A stretch of DNA of 19,889 nt from Lachnospiraceae bacterium UBA3316 (lineage in GTDB: Bacteria > Bacillota > Clostridia > Lachnospirales > Lachnospiraceae), in NCBI GenBank assembly GCA_002361955.1, contig DESK01000035.1, positions 1 through 19,889 of the forward strand. Direction: 5' to 3'. The notes below the pieces were generated by a model. That model had not been told where the DNA came from. It was given only the letters and a program-made list of their open reading frames with translations, and made no database searches. A program made the position numbers and the translations under genes. This document shows, piece after piece, positions 1-8,961 of the stretch. Position 1 is the first letter of the stretch; each line of letters begins with the position of its first letter.

Positions 1-749
1 TGCCCCTTCATCATGCTGGCAGAAAGGCGCAGGGCCTCCTTTGACCGGATCGAGGGGTTTTCCGCGGCGATATACGGTATCATATAGTAGGAATACCGTT
101 TGATTATGCCGCCCACCAGGGTCAGGCTCCAGAGAAGAAGAAAGATCTTTTGCCGCAGCAAAATCCGCACAGTGTTTTTCCAGGTGCCAGTCCGCAAAGG
201 ATACAGGAAGCGCTGGGGGGAAAGCCTTTCATACACTCGGCCTTCCAGAAAAAAACGTCTGGAAACGGCGGAGTAGGGGAGAATGATAAACAGCCAGAAA
301 AGCAGCGCCGCCAAGAGGGCTGCCAGGATCAGCAGCCGCATGGAAAGACTTGTGGAACCAAAAAGCTTTCCCATGCCGGACAGGATCACCACGAAAAGCT
401 CACCGGAGGTGACACTGTTTACGATGCCGGCAAATACGCCCCGGCTGTGTCCAAACATGGAGGAAGGATCCTGGAGGGCACTGCGCTGCGCCTCCCGTAT
501 TTTAACGGAGATCCGCTTTGCCTTTTTGGGGCGGCCCTCCATCAGCGCATCGACCACATCGCCAAGGGTTTGGGAGGAGGGGGCGCCGGAGGACACGAAA
601 ACCCCTGACGTGTCTATCTTGGAGAAAGTCAGGGAGGAGGAAAACTCCGTACCGAGGATGGCGGCCAGCAGGCAGAGGGCCAGGTACATGGCAAAGTGAC
701 GGCGCACTGCCTGCTTGGCCTGTCTTTTTAACGTTTTTCGTTTGTACAT
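1..749 (-). CDS. DUF975 family integral membrane protein (N-terminal part, runs off left edge)
   Basis: The minus strand is open from the ATG at 749 to the left edge (249 codons), with a good ribosome site (AAAGGTGAT) just upstream. The protein begins with a basic stretch (MYKRKTLKRQAKQAVRRHF) and a hydrophobic helix. A polar extracytoplasmic-looking region follows, then more hydrophobic segments around residues 130-170 and 205-220. The block near residue 220-240 (YSYYMIPYIAAENPSIRSKEAL) matches the conserved segment of DUF975 proteins, which are multi-pass membrane proteins of unknown function common in Firmicutes. The C-terminus lies outside the window. It is divergent from hom. Plus-strand ORFs over this region are antisense shadows. 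Family assignment is from recalled motif similarity. Confidence 0.8.
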   Translation of the reverse strand, partial: MYKRKTLKRQAKQAVRRHFAMYLALCLLAAILGTEFSSSLTFSKIDTSGVFVSSGAPSSQTLGDVVDALMEGRPKKAKRISVKIREAQRSALQDPSSMFGHSRGVFAGIVNSVTSGELFVVILSGMGKLFGSTSLSMRLLILAALLAALLFWLFIILPYSAVSRRFFLEGRVYERLSPQRFLYPLRTGTWKNTVRILLRQKIFLLLWSLTLVGGIIKRYSYYMIPYIAAENPSIRSKEALRLSASMMKG

Positions 750-803
750 ACGATCACCTTTTCTTATAGTATGAGCCTGGGTCAAGGGAAACTGATGCTT
801 TTC

Positions 804-833
804 AGTATAGCACAAAAGAAGAAGGTCTGTGAA
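804..833 (-). promoter_or_regulatory. Sigma-A type promoter for the DUF975 gene
   Basis: Read on the minus strand, TTCACA (833-828) and TATACT (809-804) are separated by 18 bp, about 55 bp ahead of the DUF975 start codon. It lies back to back with the hom promoter. Confidence 0.5.
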
Positions 834-839
834 AAAATA

Positions 840-868
840 TTGACATTTCTTTTTTGGAACACTATGAT
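840..868 (+). promoter_or_regulatory. Sigma-A promoter for hom
   Basis: TTGACA (840-845), a 17-bp spacer and TATGAT (863-868) form a near-consensus housekeeping promoter. The start codon is about 70 bp downstream of the expected transcription start. No T-box or riboswitch fold was recognised in the short leader. Confidence 0.8.
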
Positions 869-946
869 GAAAGCAAATAGCCGTGAGGATATGCCTGGCT
901 CAGCGCGCGCAGGAATCGGACGGCGGAAAACAGCGAGGAAAGCAGG

Positions 947-2227
947 ATGAAAAAGATACAGATCGCCCTTCTGGGGCTTGGGACCGTTGGAACGGGAGTG
1001 TATGAGGTGTTGCGCCGGCAAAAAGAAGAGATTCCCTATAAGCTGGGCGTGGAGCTTGAGTTAAAGAAGATTTTGGTAAGAAACCTGGAAAAGGCCGCGT
1101 CGAAGGTGGATGACCCGTCGCTGCTTACGAATGAATGGCAGGATATTATTCAGGACGAGAGCATTGAAATCGTCATTGAGGTTATGGGAGGGATGGAGCC
1201 CGCCAGAACCTATATCCTGGAGGCGCTCCGGGCCGGGAAAAATGTGGTGACAGCGAATAAGGACCTGATTGCCGCAGGGGGCAAGGAGCTGCTGGATGAG
1301 GCGGCCAGGGAAAAGAAGGATTTCTTATTTGAAGCGGCCGTGGCAGGGGGAATTCCGATTATCCGTCCCTTAAAGCAGTGTCTTGCGGGAAATCATCTGA
1401 CAGAGGTGATGGGTATTGTCAACGGCACCACGAATTTTATCCTGAGCAAAATGTCCTCGGAGGGCATGGAGTTTGAGGAGGCGCTGGATATGGCAACCAG
1501 GCTCGGCTACGCCGAGGCGGATCCCACGGCGGATATTGAGGGGTATGACGCCGGCCGGAAGGTGGCGATCATGGCTTCTATCGCTTTTAATTCCCGTGTG
1601 ACCTTTGACGATGTGTATACGGAGGGAATCACGAAAATCACGTCCACCGACATCCGCTATGCCAGGGAGATGGGCTGCGCCATCAAGCTTTTGGGAGTGG
1701 CCAGGCTGACAGAGGAGGGCATTGAGGCCAGAGTACATCCCATGTTGATTCCCAGCGACCATCCGCTGGCTACGGTCAGCGATTCCTACAACGCGGTATT
1801 TGTCCACGGGGACGCGGTGGATGATACCATGTTTTACGGAAGAGGGGCCGGGGAGCTGCCTACGGCCAGCGCCATTGTGGGGGATGTGTTTGATATCGCC
1901 AGAAACATCCGGTTTGGATGCTGTGGCCGGATCGCCTGCACCTGCTATAAGGAGCTGCCTGTGAAAAAGATCACGGAGATCAGGAGCAAATACTTCCTGC
2001 GGATGCAGGTGGAAGACCGTTACGGCGTATTGGCAGGGATTGCCAGCGTGTTTGGAAATAACTGCGTGAGCATTGCCCAGATCATCCAGAAGGCGAAGAT
2101 CGGGGATCTGGCGGAGATTGTGGTGATCACGGACGAGGTGGAGGAGCGCTACTTTAACGATTCCCTGACGATCCTGAAAAGCATGTCCATGATCCGGGAG
2201 ATCTCGGCGGTGATCCGGGTGTATTAA
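947..2227 (+). CDS. hom: Homoserine dehydrogenase with C-terminal ACT domain
   Basis: It reduces aspartate semialdehyde to homoserine with NAD(P)H, the branch point to threonine and methionine in the cytoplasm. The 426-residue protein has the N-terminal Rossmann motif GLGTVGTG (residues 10-17), the family signature IVNGTTNFIL (from about residue 157), and the catalytic-domain block ADPTADIEGYDAGRK (about 191-205). The C-terminal ACT regulatory domain (about 349-420, beginning FLRMQVEDRYGVLAGIAS) usually mediates feedback inhibition by threonine. Length is typical. The ATG at 947 has GAGGAA six bases upstream. It has its own promoter, and gpmI downstream has another, so the two are probably not obligately cotranscribed. 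Confidence 0.97.
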   Translation: MKKIQIALLGLGTVGTGVYEVLRRQKEEIPYKLGVELELKKILVRNLEKAASKVDDPSLLTNEWQDIIQDESIEIVIEVMGGMEPARTYILEALRAGKNVVTANKDLIAAGGKELLDEAAREKKDFLFEAAVAGGIPIIRPLKQCLAGNHLTEVMGIVNGTTNFILSKMSSEGMEFEEALDMATRLGYAEADPTADIEGYDAGRKVAIMASIAFNSRVTFDDVYTEGITKITSTDIRYAREMGCAIKLLGVARLTEEGIEARVHPMLIPSDHPLATVSDSYNAVFVHGDAVDDTMFYGRGAGELPTASAIVGDVFDIARNIRFGCCGRIACTCYKELPVKKITEIRSKYFLRMQVEDRYGVLAGIASVFGNNCVSIAQIIQKAKIGDLAEIVVITDEVEERYFNDSLTILKSMSMIREISAVIRVY

Positions 2228-2243
2228 GGGCGATTCTAAATGA

Positions 2244-2272
2244 TTGACGAACGGAAATAAATCATGTAGAAT
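2244..2272 (+). promoter_or_regulatory. Sigma-A promoter for gpmI
   Basis: TTGACG (2244-2249), a 17-bp spacer and TAGAAT (2267-2272) lie in the 98-bp gap between hom and gpmI. No terminator is visible after hom, so read-through from hom is also possible. Confidence 0.7.
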
Positions 2273-2325
2273 AGATAGTTAGAAGAGGTATACAAATTCC
2301 ATTTCATATAAAAAGGAGAATAAAA

Positions 2326-3867
2326 ATGAGTAAAAAACCAACCGTATTAATGATTCTGGATGGCTATGGATTAAATGAAAAAACCGAGGCAAATGCGGTG
2401 GCGGAGGCAAAAACGCCGGTGATGGACAAGCTGATGGCAGAGTGCCCCTTTGTAAAAGGAAATGCCAGCGGCATGGCGGTAGGACTTCCTGAGGGACAGA
2501 TGGGAAATTCCGAGGTAGGACATCTGAATATGGGCGCTGGCCGTATCGTATATCAGGAGCTTACCAGGATCACAAAGGAGATTCAGGATGGGGATTTCTT
2601 TAAAAACGAAGCCCTGCTCCACGCGGTGAGAAACGCGAAGGAAAAGGATTCCGCCCTCCATATGTTCGGATTGCTCTCCGACGGCGGCGTACACAGCCAC
2701 AACACCCACCTTTACGGCCTGCTGGAGCTGGCAAAGAGGGAGGGGCTCACAAAGGTGTATGTACACTGCTTCCTGGATGGACGTGACACACCGCCTACCT
2801 CCGGTAAGGGTTATGTAGAGCAGCTGGCCGATGAAATGAAAAAGATCGGTGTGGGCGAGATTGCTACCGTGATGGGACGTTATTACGCTATGGACCGTGA
2901 CAACCGCTGGGACAGAGTAGAGCTGGCCTACAATGCCATGGTAAAGGGCGAAGGAAAGAAAGCAGCCTGCGGCGTGTGCGCAGTGGCACAGTCCTACGAG
3001 GAAGGAAAGAATGACGAATTTGTTCTGCCCACCGTTGTGGAGAAGGACGGCGCGCCGGTAGCGACGATTCAGGATAAGGATTCCGTTATTTTCTTCAATT
3101 TCCGTCCGGACAGGGCAAGGGAGATCACCCGCGCCTTCTGTTCCGATACGTTTGACGGCTTCCCCAGGGAGAAGAAGCTGGATCTCACCTATGTATGCTT
3201 CACAGAGTATGACGAGACGATCCCGAATAAGGAAGTAGCCTTCCACAAGGTTTCTATCACAAACACCTTCGGAGAATTCCTGGCGGCCAACGGAAAGACC
3301 CAGGCCAGGATCGCGGAGACGGAGAAATATGCCCATGTCACCTTCTTCTTCAATGGCGGTGTGGAAGAGCCAAACCAGGGAGAAGAGAGAATTCTCGTGA
3401 AATCCCCGAAGGTAGCCACCTATGACTTGAAGCCGGAGATGAGCGCCTATGAGGTGTGCGATAAGCTCACAGAAGCCATCCGCTCAGATAAGTATGATGT
3501 GATCATCATCAACTTCGCGAACCCGGATATGGTAGGCCATACAGGAATCGAGAGCGCGGCCATCAAGGCTGTGGAGGCTGTGGATGAGTGCGTCGGAAAG
3601 GTTGTGGAGGCCATCAAGGAAGTGGACGGACAGATGTTTATCTGCGCGGACCATGGAAACGCAGAGCAGCTTGTGGATTACCAGACAGGCGCTCCGTTTA
3701 CGGCTCACACCATCAACCCGGTTCCCTTTATCCTGGTTAATTACGACAGCAATTATACTCTGAGAGAGGGCGGCTGCCTGGCAGATATCGCTCCGACGCT
3801 GATCGAGATGATGGGTATGGAGCAGCCGGCAGAGATGACAGGAAAGTCCCTGCTGATCAGGAAATAA
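2326..3867 (+). CDS. gpmI: 2,3-bisphosphoglycerate-independent phosphoglycerate mutase
   Basis: It interconverts 3- and 2-phosphoglycerate in glycolysis, using a serine phospho-enzyme and two Mn2+ ions. The 513-residue length is typical for the alkaline-phosphatase-fold iPGM family. Visible hallmarks are Asp12 in MILDGYG (metal ligand) and Ser62 in GNSEVGHLNMG, the residue that carries the phosphate in known iPGMs. Further motifs are DGRDTPPTSG, GRYYAMDRDNRWDR, FNFRPDRAREITRAF and the C-terminal metal motif ADHGNAEQ. The ribosome site AAAGGAG precedes the ATG at 2326. The next glycolytic enzyme, enolase, is convergent about 400 bp downstream, so both glycolytic steps sit together but on opposite strands. 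The long minus-strand ORF inside it is a shadow. Confidence 0.98.
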   Translation: MSKKPTVLMILDGYGLNEKTEANAVAEAKTPVMDKLMAECPFVKGNASGMAVGLPEGQMGNSEVGHLNMGAGRIVYQELTRITKEIQDGDFFKNEALLHAVRNAKEKDSALHMFGLLSDGGVHSHNTHLYGLLELAKREGLTKVYVHCFLDGRDTPPTSGKGYVEQLADEMKKIGVGEIATVMGRYYAMDRDNRWDRVELAYNAMVKGEGKKAACGVCAVAQSYEEGKNDEFVLPTVVEKDGAPVATIQDKDSVIFFNFRPDRAREITRAFCSDTFDGFPREKKLDLTYVCFTEYDETIPNKEVAFHKVSITNTFGEFLAANGKTQARIAETEKYAHVTFFFNGGVEEPNQGEERILVKSPKVATYDLKPEMSAYEVCDKLTEAIRSDKYDVIIINFANPDMVGHTGIESAAIKAVEAVDECVGKVVEAIKEVDGQMFICADHGNAEQLVDYQTGAPFTAHTINPVPFILVNYDSNYTLREGGCLADIAPTLIEMMGMEQPAEMTGKSLLIRK

Positions 3868-3868
3868 C

Positions 3869-4183
3869 ATGGTGCCGGAGATTGTAAGGCAGGCAGTCCA
3901 GATTAAGATGACCTGCCGTTCAGAGTGTCCTCTGATTTCAGAAGCCGAATATATGTGCGCCTGTGCCATGGCCCTGAAGGAGCTTCAGGCTCCGGCGGAG
4001 CTGACTGTGAAGCTGGGGCAGGAAACGCGGATCGAGGGTCTGAGAAAAGAGCTGACACCCTATTTTCAGGAGAAGAGAGAGGCCTGCCAGGAGGATCCGA
4101 AGCTGCACCGTCTGTTAAGCCTGCTGGTTCACAGCAGGGTGGAAGGCGAGATCACGGACGAAGTTCGGGCTCTGGCCCGGTAG
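3869..4183 (+). CDS. Small protein of unknown function downstream of gpmI
   Basis: This 104-residue ORF starts one base after the gpmI stop codon, so it is probably translated from the gpmI transcript by coupling. The ribosome site is weak (AGGAAA overlapping the gpmI end). The predicted protein is soluble and rich in Glu, Leu and Ala, with three cysteines near the N-terminus (CRSEC, then MCAC) and helix-like sequence after residue 30. I do not recognise a family. It ends just before the shared terminator. A competing frame (from 3925) gives a Gly/Ser-rich, less protein-like product. Confidence that it is coding rests on spacing, composition and the terminator position. Confidence 0.6.
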   Translation: MVPEIVRQAVQIKMTCRSECPLISEAEYMCACAMALKELQAPAELTVKLGQETRIEGLRKELTPYFQEKREACQEDPKLHRLLSLLVHSRVEGEITDEVRALAR

Positions 4184-4211
4184 GCGGGAAGCTTACCTAT
4201 ATATAATAGAA

Positions 4212-4256
4212 GAAACCCGACGAAATGCGCAGAGCGTGTTTCGCCGGGTTTCTTTG
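4212..4256. terminator. Bidirectional terminator between the gpmI unit and eno
   Basis: Arms GAAACCCG (4212-4219) and CGGGTTTC (4245-4252) extend inward through CGAAA/TTTCG with one mismatch and a 13-nt loop. The 3' side is T-rich on the plus strand. On the minus strand the flank is AT-rich (TTCTATTATATAT). The hairpin ends 5 bp from the last base of the eno stop codon, so it serves both convergent units. Confidence 0.8.
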
Positions 4257-5504
<1,248 letters not shown>

Positions 5505-5544
5505 AAAAAAGACACACCTCCTTTCGTGATAGTGTGTCCTTTTT
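5505..5544 (-). promoter_or_regulatory. Hairpin in the eno leader overlapping the ribosome site
   Basis: In the minus-strand RNA, a 13-nt arm AAAAAGGACACAC (5544-5532) pairs with GTGTGTCTTTTTT (5517-5505), with a single G-U pair. The 14-nt loop carries AAAGGAG of the Shine-Dalgarno sequence. The second arm ends in six U residues and abuts the start codon. It could act as a translational or transcriptional (attenuator-like) control. On the plus strand the same inverted repeat is also followed by T residues. Confidence 0.6.
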
Positions 5545-5660
5545 AAATTGCAATTATGCCCGTCCGCCATTGGAGGAATCGCGGGAACTCTGTCATTTTC
5601 TGCCAGGATTTTCACTCTTGTATCATATTTTACGATCCCAGACCTACAGGAACAGTAACC

Positions 5661-5738
5661 GCGTGGACAGTAATCAGCTTGGACAGTAATCAGGAAAGAA
5701 GATCGGGAAAGAATAAGGAAAGAATCAGGAAAGAATTT
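5661..5738. repeat. Short direct repeats between eno and secG
   Basis: TGGACAGTAATCAG occurs twice 16 bp apart (from 5664 and 5680), followed by four copies of GGAAAGAA between about 5692 and 5736. They lie just upstream of the secG promoter, in the 303-bp gap between eno and secG. No gene was found in this gap. Function unknown. Confidence 0.6.
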
Positions 5739-5749
5739 TGGGAAACAAA

Positions 5750-5778
5750 TTGACAAGGACTTCCTGATATGGTAGACT
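5750..5778 (+). promoter_or_regulatory. Sigma-A promoter for secG
   Basis: TTGACA (5750-5755), a 17-bp spacer and TAGACT (5773-5778) lie about 30 bp before the GTG start codon of secG. Confidence 0.8.
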
Positions 5779-5807
5779 TAATATGTTTAGCATAGGAGGT
5801 GTAGGAA

Positions 5808-6044
5808 GTGGAGATTTTAAGAATAGTTCTTCAGGTTTTATTTATAATTGTCTGCATCGCTTTAACTGTGATCGTACTGATGCAGGAAGGAAAATCTGCG
5901 GGACTTGGAACCATCGCCGGTATCTCAGATACATACTGGGGAAAAAACAAAGGGCGTTCCATCGAGGGAACCCTTGTAAAGGCGACCAAGTTTCTGGCTA
6001 TCGGATTTATTCTTTTAACGATTGTATTGAACTTGAACTTCTAG
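5808..6044 (+). CDS. secG: Preprotein translocase subunit SecG
   Basis: This is the small auxiliary subunit of the SecYEG export channel in the cytoplasmic membrane. The 78-residue protein has the two expected transmembrane helices (about 3-24 and 57-76). They are joined by the Gly/Ser-rich loop containing LMQEGKSAGLGTIAG, the conserved SecG motif region. The start is GTG at 5808, supported by GGAGGT at 5795-5800. A longer overlapping ORF starting upstream in another frame is not SecG-like and is a shadow. It heads the secG-rnr-smpB-ssrA order conserved in many Firmicutes, although a terminator separates it from rnr here. Confidence 0.93.
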   Translation: MEILRIVLQVLFIIVCIALTVIVLMQEGKSAGLGTIAGISDTYWGKNKGRSIEGTLVKATKFLAIGFILLTIVLNLNF

Positions 6045-6060
6045 TGAATACTAAGACACG

Positions 6061-6092
6061 ACACTCTTGTAGATACTGCAAGAGTGTTTTTT
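6061..6092 (+). terminator. Rho-independent terminator after secG
   Basis: ACACTCTTG (6061-6069) pairs with CAAGAGTGT (6079-6087) around a 9-nt loop, followed by a six-T run. I saw no clear promoter between it and rnr, so rnr may depend on partial read-through. Confidence 0.85.
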
Positions 6093-6177
6093 ATCCTATT
6101 CTAAAGCCCTCCGGGCAGGCTCGCGCCGCGGCGGAGGAAACTGTGCAGACGACAGGAAGACGTGAAAGTGAGAGAAC

Positions 6178-8310
6178 ATGGAAAAAGAAGTGTTAGAAAA
6201 TAGAAAGCAGGTTCTGGAAGGGCTGATGAGCGATAAGCAGTACGTGCCTATGAAGCTCAAGGAGCTGGCCATGATCCTGCAGGTGCCAAAAGAGAACAGA
6301 GGGGAGCTTCTGGAGGTTCTGGACGAGCTGATCCGGGACGGCAAAATAGAGGTTTCGAAGAGAGGAAAATACAGGATTGCCGAGATGCCCCTGCTGACGG
6401 GCCGTCTGGTGGGGAACGCCAGAGGATTTGGGTTTGTGGAAGTAGAGGGACGTGAGGAGGATATCTTTATCTCGGAATCCAATATGGCCTCGGCCATTCA
6501 CGGCGATACGGTGCAGATTTCTCTGCTGCCGGAAAAGACGGGAAAGCGCCGGGAGGGCGTAGTGGTCAAGGTGCTGGGGCATGAGGTGACGGAGCTTGTG
6601 GGAACTTACCAGAAGAGCCGGAACTTCGGGTTCGTGGTTCCCGACAACCGGAAGATTACCAGGGATATTTTCATTCCCACAGAGTATTCCGGGGGCGCGG
6701 TAAATGGCCATAAGGTTGTGGTGGAGATCACGGACTACGGCAGCGCGGATAAGAAGCCCGAGGGCAGGATCCGTGAGATTATCGGCCATATCAATGATCC
6801 GGGGACGGACATCCTGTCAGTTGTCTATGGATATGAGATTCCCATGGAGTTTCCGGAGAGAGTCATGAACCAGGCGGAGCGCATGCCCTTGGAGGTCAGC
6901 GAGGCGGACAGGGCCGGGCGGCTGGATCTCAGGGACTGGCAGATCGTCACGATTGACGGGGAGGACGCAAAGGATCTGGACGACGCGATTTCCCTGACGA
7001 AAGAAGGGGAGATTTACCATCTGGGCGTGCACATTGCCGACGTCACAAATTATGTCCAGGAAAACAGCGCCCTGGACCGGGAAGCGCTGAAGAGGGGAAC
7101 CAGCGTCTACCTGGTAGACCGGGTGATCCCCATGCTGCCCCACCGTCTGTCAAACGGCATCTGTTCCCTGAACCAGGGAGTGGACCGGCTGGCCTTGAGC
7201 TGCCTGATGGACGTGGACCAAAAGGGAAATGTGGTGGACCACAAGATTGCGGAGACGGTGATCCGGGTAGACAGGAGGATGAGCTACACCAGCGTACAGA
7301 AAATCCTGGAGGGCGACGGGGAAGAGACAAAGGAGTATGAGGAACAGGCGCCCATGTTTTTCCTGATGGAGGAGCTGGCGAAAATCCTGCGCAATAAGAG
7401 AAAAAAGAGAGGCTCCATTGATTTTGATTTTCCGGAGTCAAAAATCCTTCTGGACGGGGAGGGACATCCGGTGGAAATCGCGCCCTATGACAGAAATACT
7501 GCCACGAAGATCATCGAGGATTTTATGCTTCTGGCCAATGAGACAGTGGCGGAGGATTTTTTCTGGCGGGAAATGCCCTTTATCTACCGCACCCACGATA
7601 CGCCTGATCCTGAGAAGATTCAGCAGCTGGCGCTTTTTATCAACAATTTCGGCTATGCCATCAAAAATACCAGGGATGAGATCCATCCCAAGGAGCTTCA
7701 AAAGCTTTTGACGAAGATCGAGGATTCCCCGGAGGAGGCCCTGATCAGCCGACTGACGCTGCGTTCCATGAAACGTGCCCAGTATACGGTGGACTGCACA
7801 GGCCATTTTGGCCTGGCTGCCAAGTATTACTGCCACTTTACCTCCCCGATCCGCCGGTATCCGGACCTGGAGATTCACCGGATCATAAAGGAAACTCTGC
7901 GGGGAAAGATGACAGAGAGCCGCATCAGCCATTATAACGGAATCCTGGAGGAAGTGGCCGCCCACGCCAGCCAAACGGAGCGAAGAGCCGATGAGGCGGA
8001 GCGGGATGTGGAGAAGATGAAAAAGGCGGAGTATATGGAGAGCCATGTGGGAGAGTGCTATGAGGGCGTGATCTCCGGCATTACCAACTGGGGCTTTTAT
8101 GTGGAGCTCCCCAACACGGTGGAGGGGATGGTCCACGTTACGAATCTGTACGACGACCGTTACTATTACCGGGAAGAAACCTTCGACCTGGCGGGGGCTG
8201 ACACGGGAAAAGTCTACAAGCTGGGGCAGAAGGTGAGGATTCGCGTTCTGGGGGCAGATAAGAAGAGCAACGAAATTGATTTTGAGATAGCGGAAGAAGG
8301 AGAGGAATAA
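6178..8310 (+). CDS. rnr: Ribonuclease R (3'-5' exoribonuclease)
   Basis: It is a processive hydrolytic 3'-5' exoribonuclease that degrades structured RNA, and it helps with tmRNA maturation and trans-translation-linked mRNA decay. The 710 residues show, in order, an N-terminal winged-helix-like segment (1-68) and two cold-shock/OB domains (about 72-130 and 138-205). The RNB catalytic domain (about 240-580) carries the acidic cluster IDGEDAKDLDDAIS near residue 258. A C-terminal S1 domain follows (about 623-700, VGECYEGVISGITNWGFYVE). Unlike E. coli RNase R there is no long Lys-rich tail. The ribosome site before the ATG at 6178 is weak (GTGAGAG). Its stop codon abuts the smpB start, indicating translational coupling with its functional partner. 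Confidence 0.97.
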   Translation: MEKEVLENRKQVLEGLMSDKQYVPMKLKELAMILQVPKENRGELLEVLDELIRDGKIEVSKRGKYRIAEMPLLTGRLVGNARGFGFVEVEGREEDIFISESNMASAIHGDTVQISLLPEKTGKRREGVVVKVLGHEVTELVGTYQKSRNFGFVVPDNRKITRDIFIPTEYSGGAVNGHKVVVEITDYGSADKKPEGRIREIIGHINDPGTDILSVVYGYEIPMEFPERVMNQAERMPLEVSEADRAGRLDLRDWQIVTIDGEDAKDLDDAISLTKEGEIYHLGVHIADVTNYVQENSALDREALKRGTSVYLVDRVIPMLPHRLSNGICSLNQGVDRLALSCLMDVDQKGNVVDHKIAETVIRVDRRMSYTSVQKILEGDGEETKEYEEQAPMFFLMEELAKILRNKRKKRGSIDFDFPESKILLDGEGHPVEIAPYDRNTATKIIEDFMLLANETVAEDFFWREMPFIYRTHDTPDPEKIQQLALFINNFGYAIKNTRDEIHPKELQKLLTKIEDSPEEALISRLTLRSMKRAQYTVDCTGHFGLAAKYYCHFTSPIRRYPDLEIHRIIKETLRGKMTESRISHYNGILEEVAAHASQTERRADEAERDVEKMKKAEYMESHVGECYEGVISGITNWGFYVELPNTVEGMVHVTNLYDDRYYYREETFDLAGADTGKVYKLGQKVRIRVLGADKKSNEIDFEIAEEGEE

Positions 8311-8775
8311 GTGGGAAATCAGTCAGTAAAGCTGATCGCCAACAATAAAAAGGCGTATCACGATTATTTTATCGAAGGAACTTATGAGGCGGGGATCTCC
8401 CTTCACGGAACAGAGGTAAAGTCCCTGCGCATGGGAAAATGCAGCATCAAGGAGTCCTTCCTCCGGGTGGAGAACGGAGAGGTCTTTATTTACGGGATGC
8501 ATATCAGTCCTTACGAGAAGGGAAATATTTTTAATAAGGATCCCCTTCGGGTAAGAAAGCTTCTGCTGCATCGCTATGAGATCAATAAGCTCACCGGGAA
8601 GATGGCGGAAAAGGGCTATACCCTGGTGCCGCTGAAGGTGTATTTCAAGGGAAGCCTCGTAAAGGTGGAGATCGGAATCGCCAAAGGAAAGAAGCTTTAT
8701 GACAAGCGGCAGGATATCATGAAAAAGGATCAGCGCAGGGAGGCCGAGAGAGAATTCCGGGTAAGGAATCTGTAG
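8311..8775 (+). CDS. smpB: SsrA-binding protein SmpB
   Basis: It binds tmRNA and delivers it to stalled ribosomes in trans-translation. The 154-residue length and sequence are typical: KLIANNKKAYHDYFIEGTYEAGI and the GTEVKSLRMGKCSIKESF block. The C-terminal basic tail (KKLYDKRQDIMKKDQRREAER) folds into the decoding centre in known structures. The start is GTG at 8311, immediately after the rnr TAA, with AAGGAG at 8296-8301 inside the rnr end. The tmRNA gene it serves begins 186 bp downstream. Confidence 0.97.
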   Translation: MGNQSVKLIANNKKAYHDYFIEGTYEAGISLHGTEVKSLRMGKCSIKESFLRVENGEVFIYGMHISPYEKGNIFNKDPLRVRKLLLHRYEINKLTGKMAEKGYTLVPLKVYFKGSLVKVEIGIAKGKKLYDKRQDIMKKDQRREAEREFRVRNL

Positions 8776-8852
8776 GGCTTCTGTTTCCGGGGGATGGGCA
8801 GTCATCCTGTCCAGCCTCGGGCTTTGCGCTTGCCGCGTTACAGTTTCGGGCC

Positions 8853-8887
8853 AGGGCTTTGGAAGGTTCCTAAGAGCTATTTTTTTT
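8853..8887 (+). terminator. Possible weak terminator after smpB
   Basis: An imperfect stem (CTTTGG 8857-8862 against CCTAAG 8869-8874 with one T/T mismatch, loop AAGGTT) is followed by eight T residues at 8880-8887. Confidence 0.4.
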
Positions 8888-8892
8888 AGGGC

Positions 8893-8922
8893 TTGACAGT
8901 TCCCGAAAAATGTGTTTACATA
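8893..8922 (+). promoter_or_regulatory. Promoter for ssrA
   Basis: A perfect -35 TTGACA (8893-8898) sits about 70 bp ahead of the mature tmRNA 5' end. The -10 is poor (around TTTACATA, 8915-8922). The transcript would need 5' trimming, as expected for RNase P processing. Confidence 0.5.
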
Positions 8923-8961
8923 AGAAAGCACCCAGTTGTCTGCATAACCGTACAATGATTT

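Noticed and set aside
150..769. Three plus-strand ORFs at the left edge
   Set aside because: They are shadows of the minus-strand DUF975 gene, which is open across the whole stretch and has a ribosome site and promoter.
2371..3336. Long minus-strand ORF (321 codons) inside gpmI
   Set aside because: It is antisense to a gene with all iPGM motifs, has no family-like sequence and no ribosome site.
5505..5756. N-terminal extension of the eno reading frame
   Set aside because: The extra 84 codons are not enolase-like; the strong ribosome site and homology place the start at 5504.
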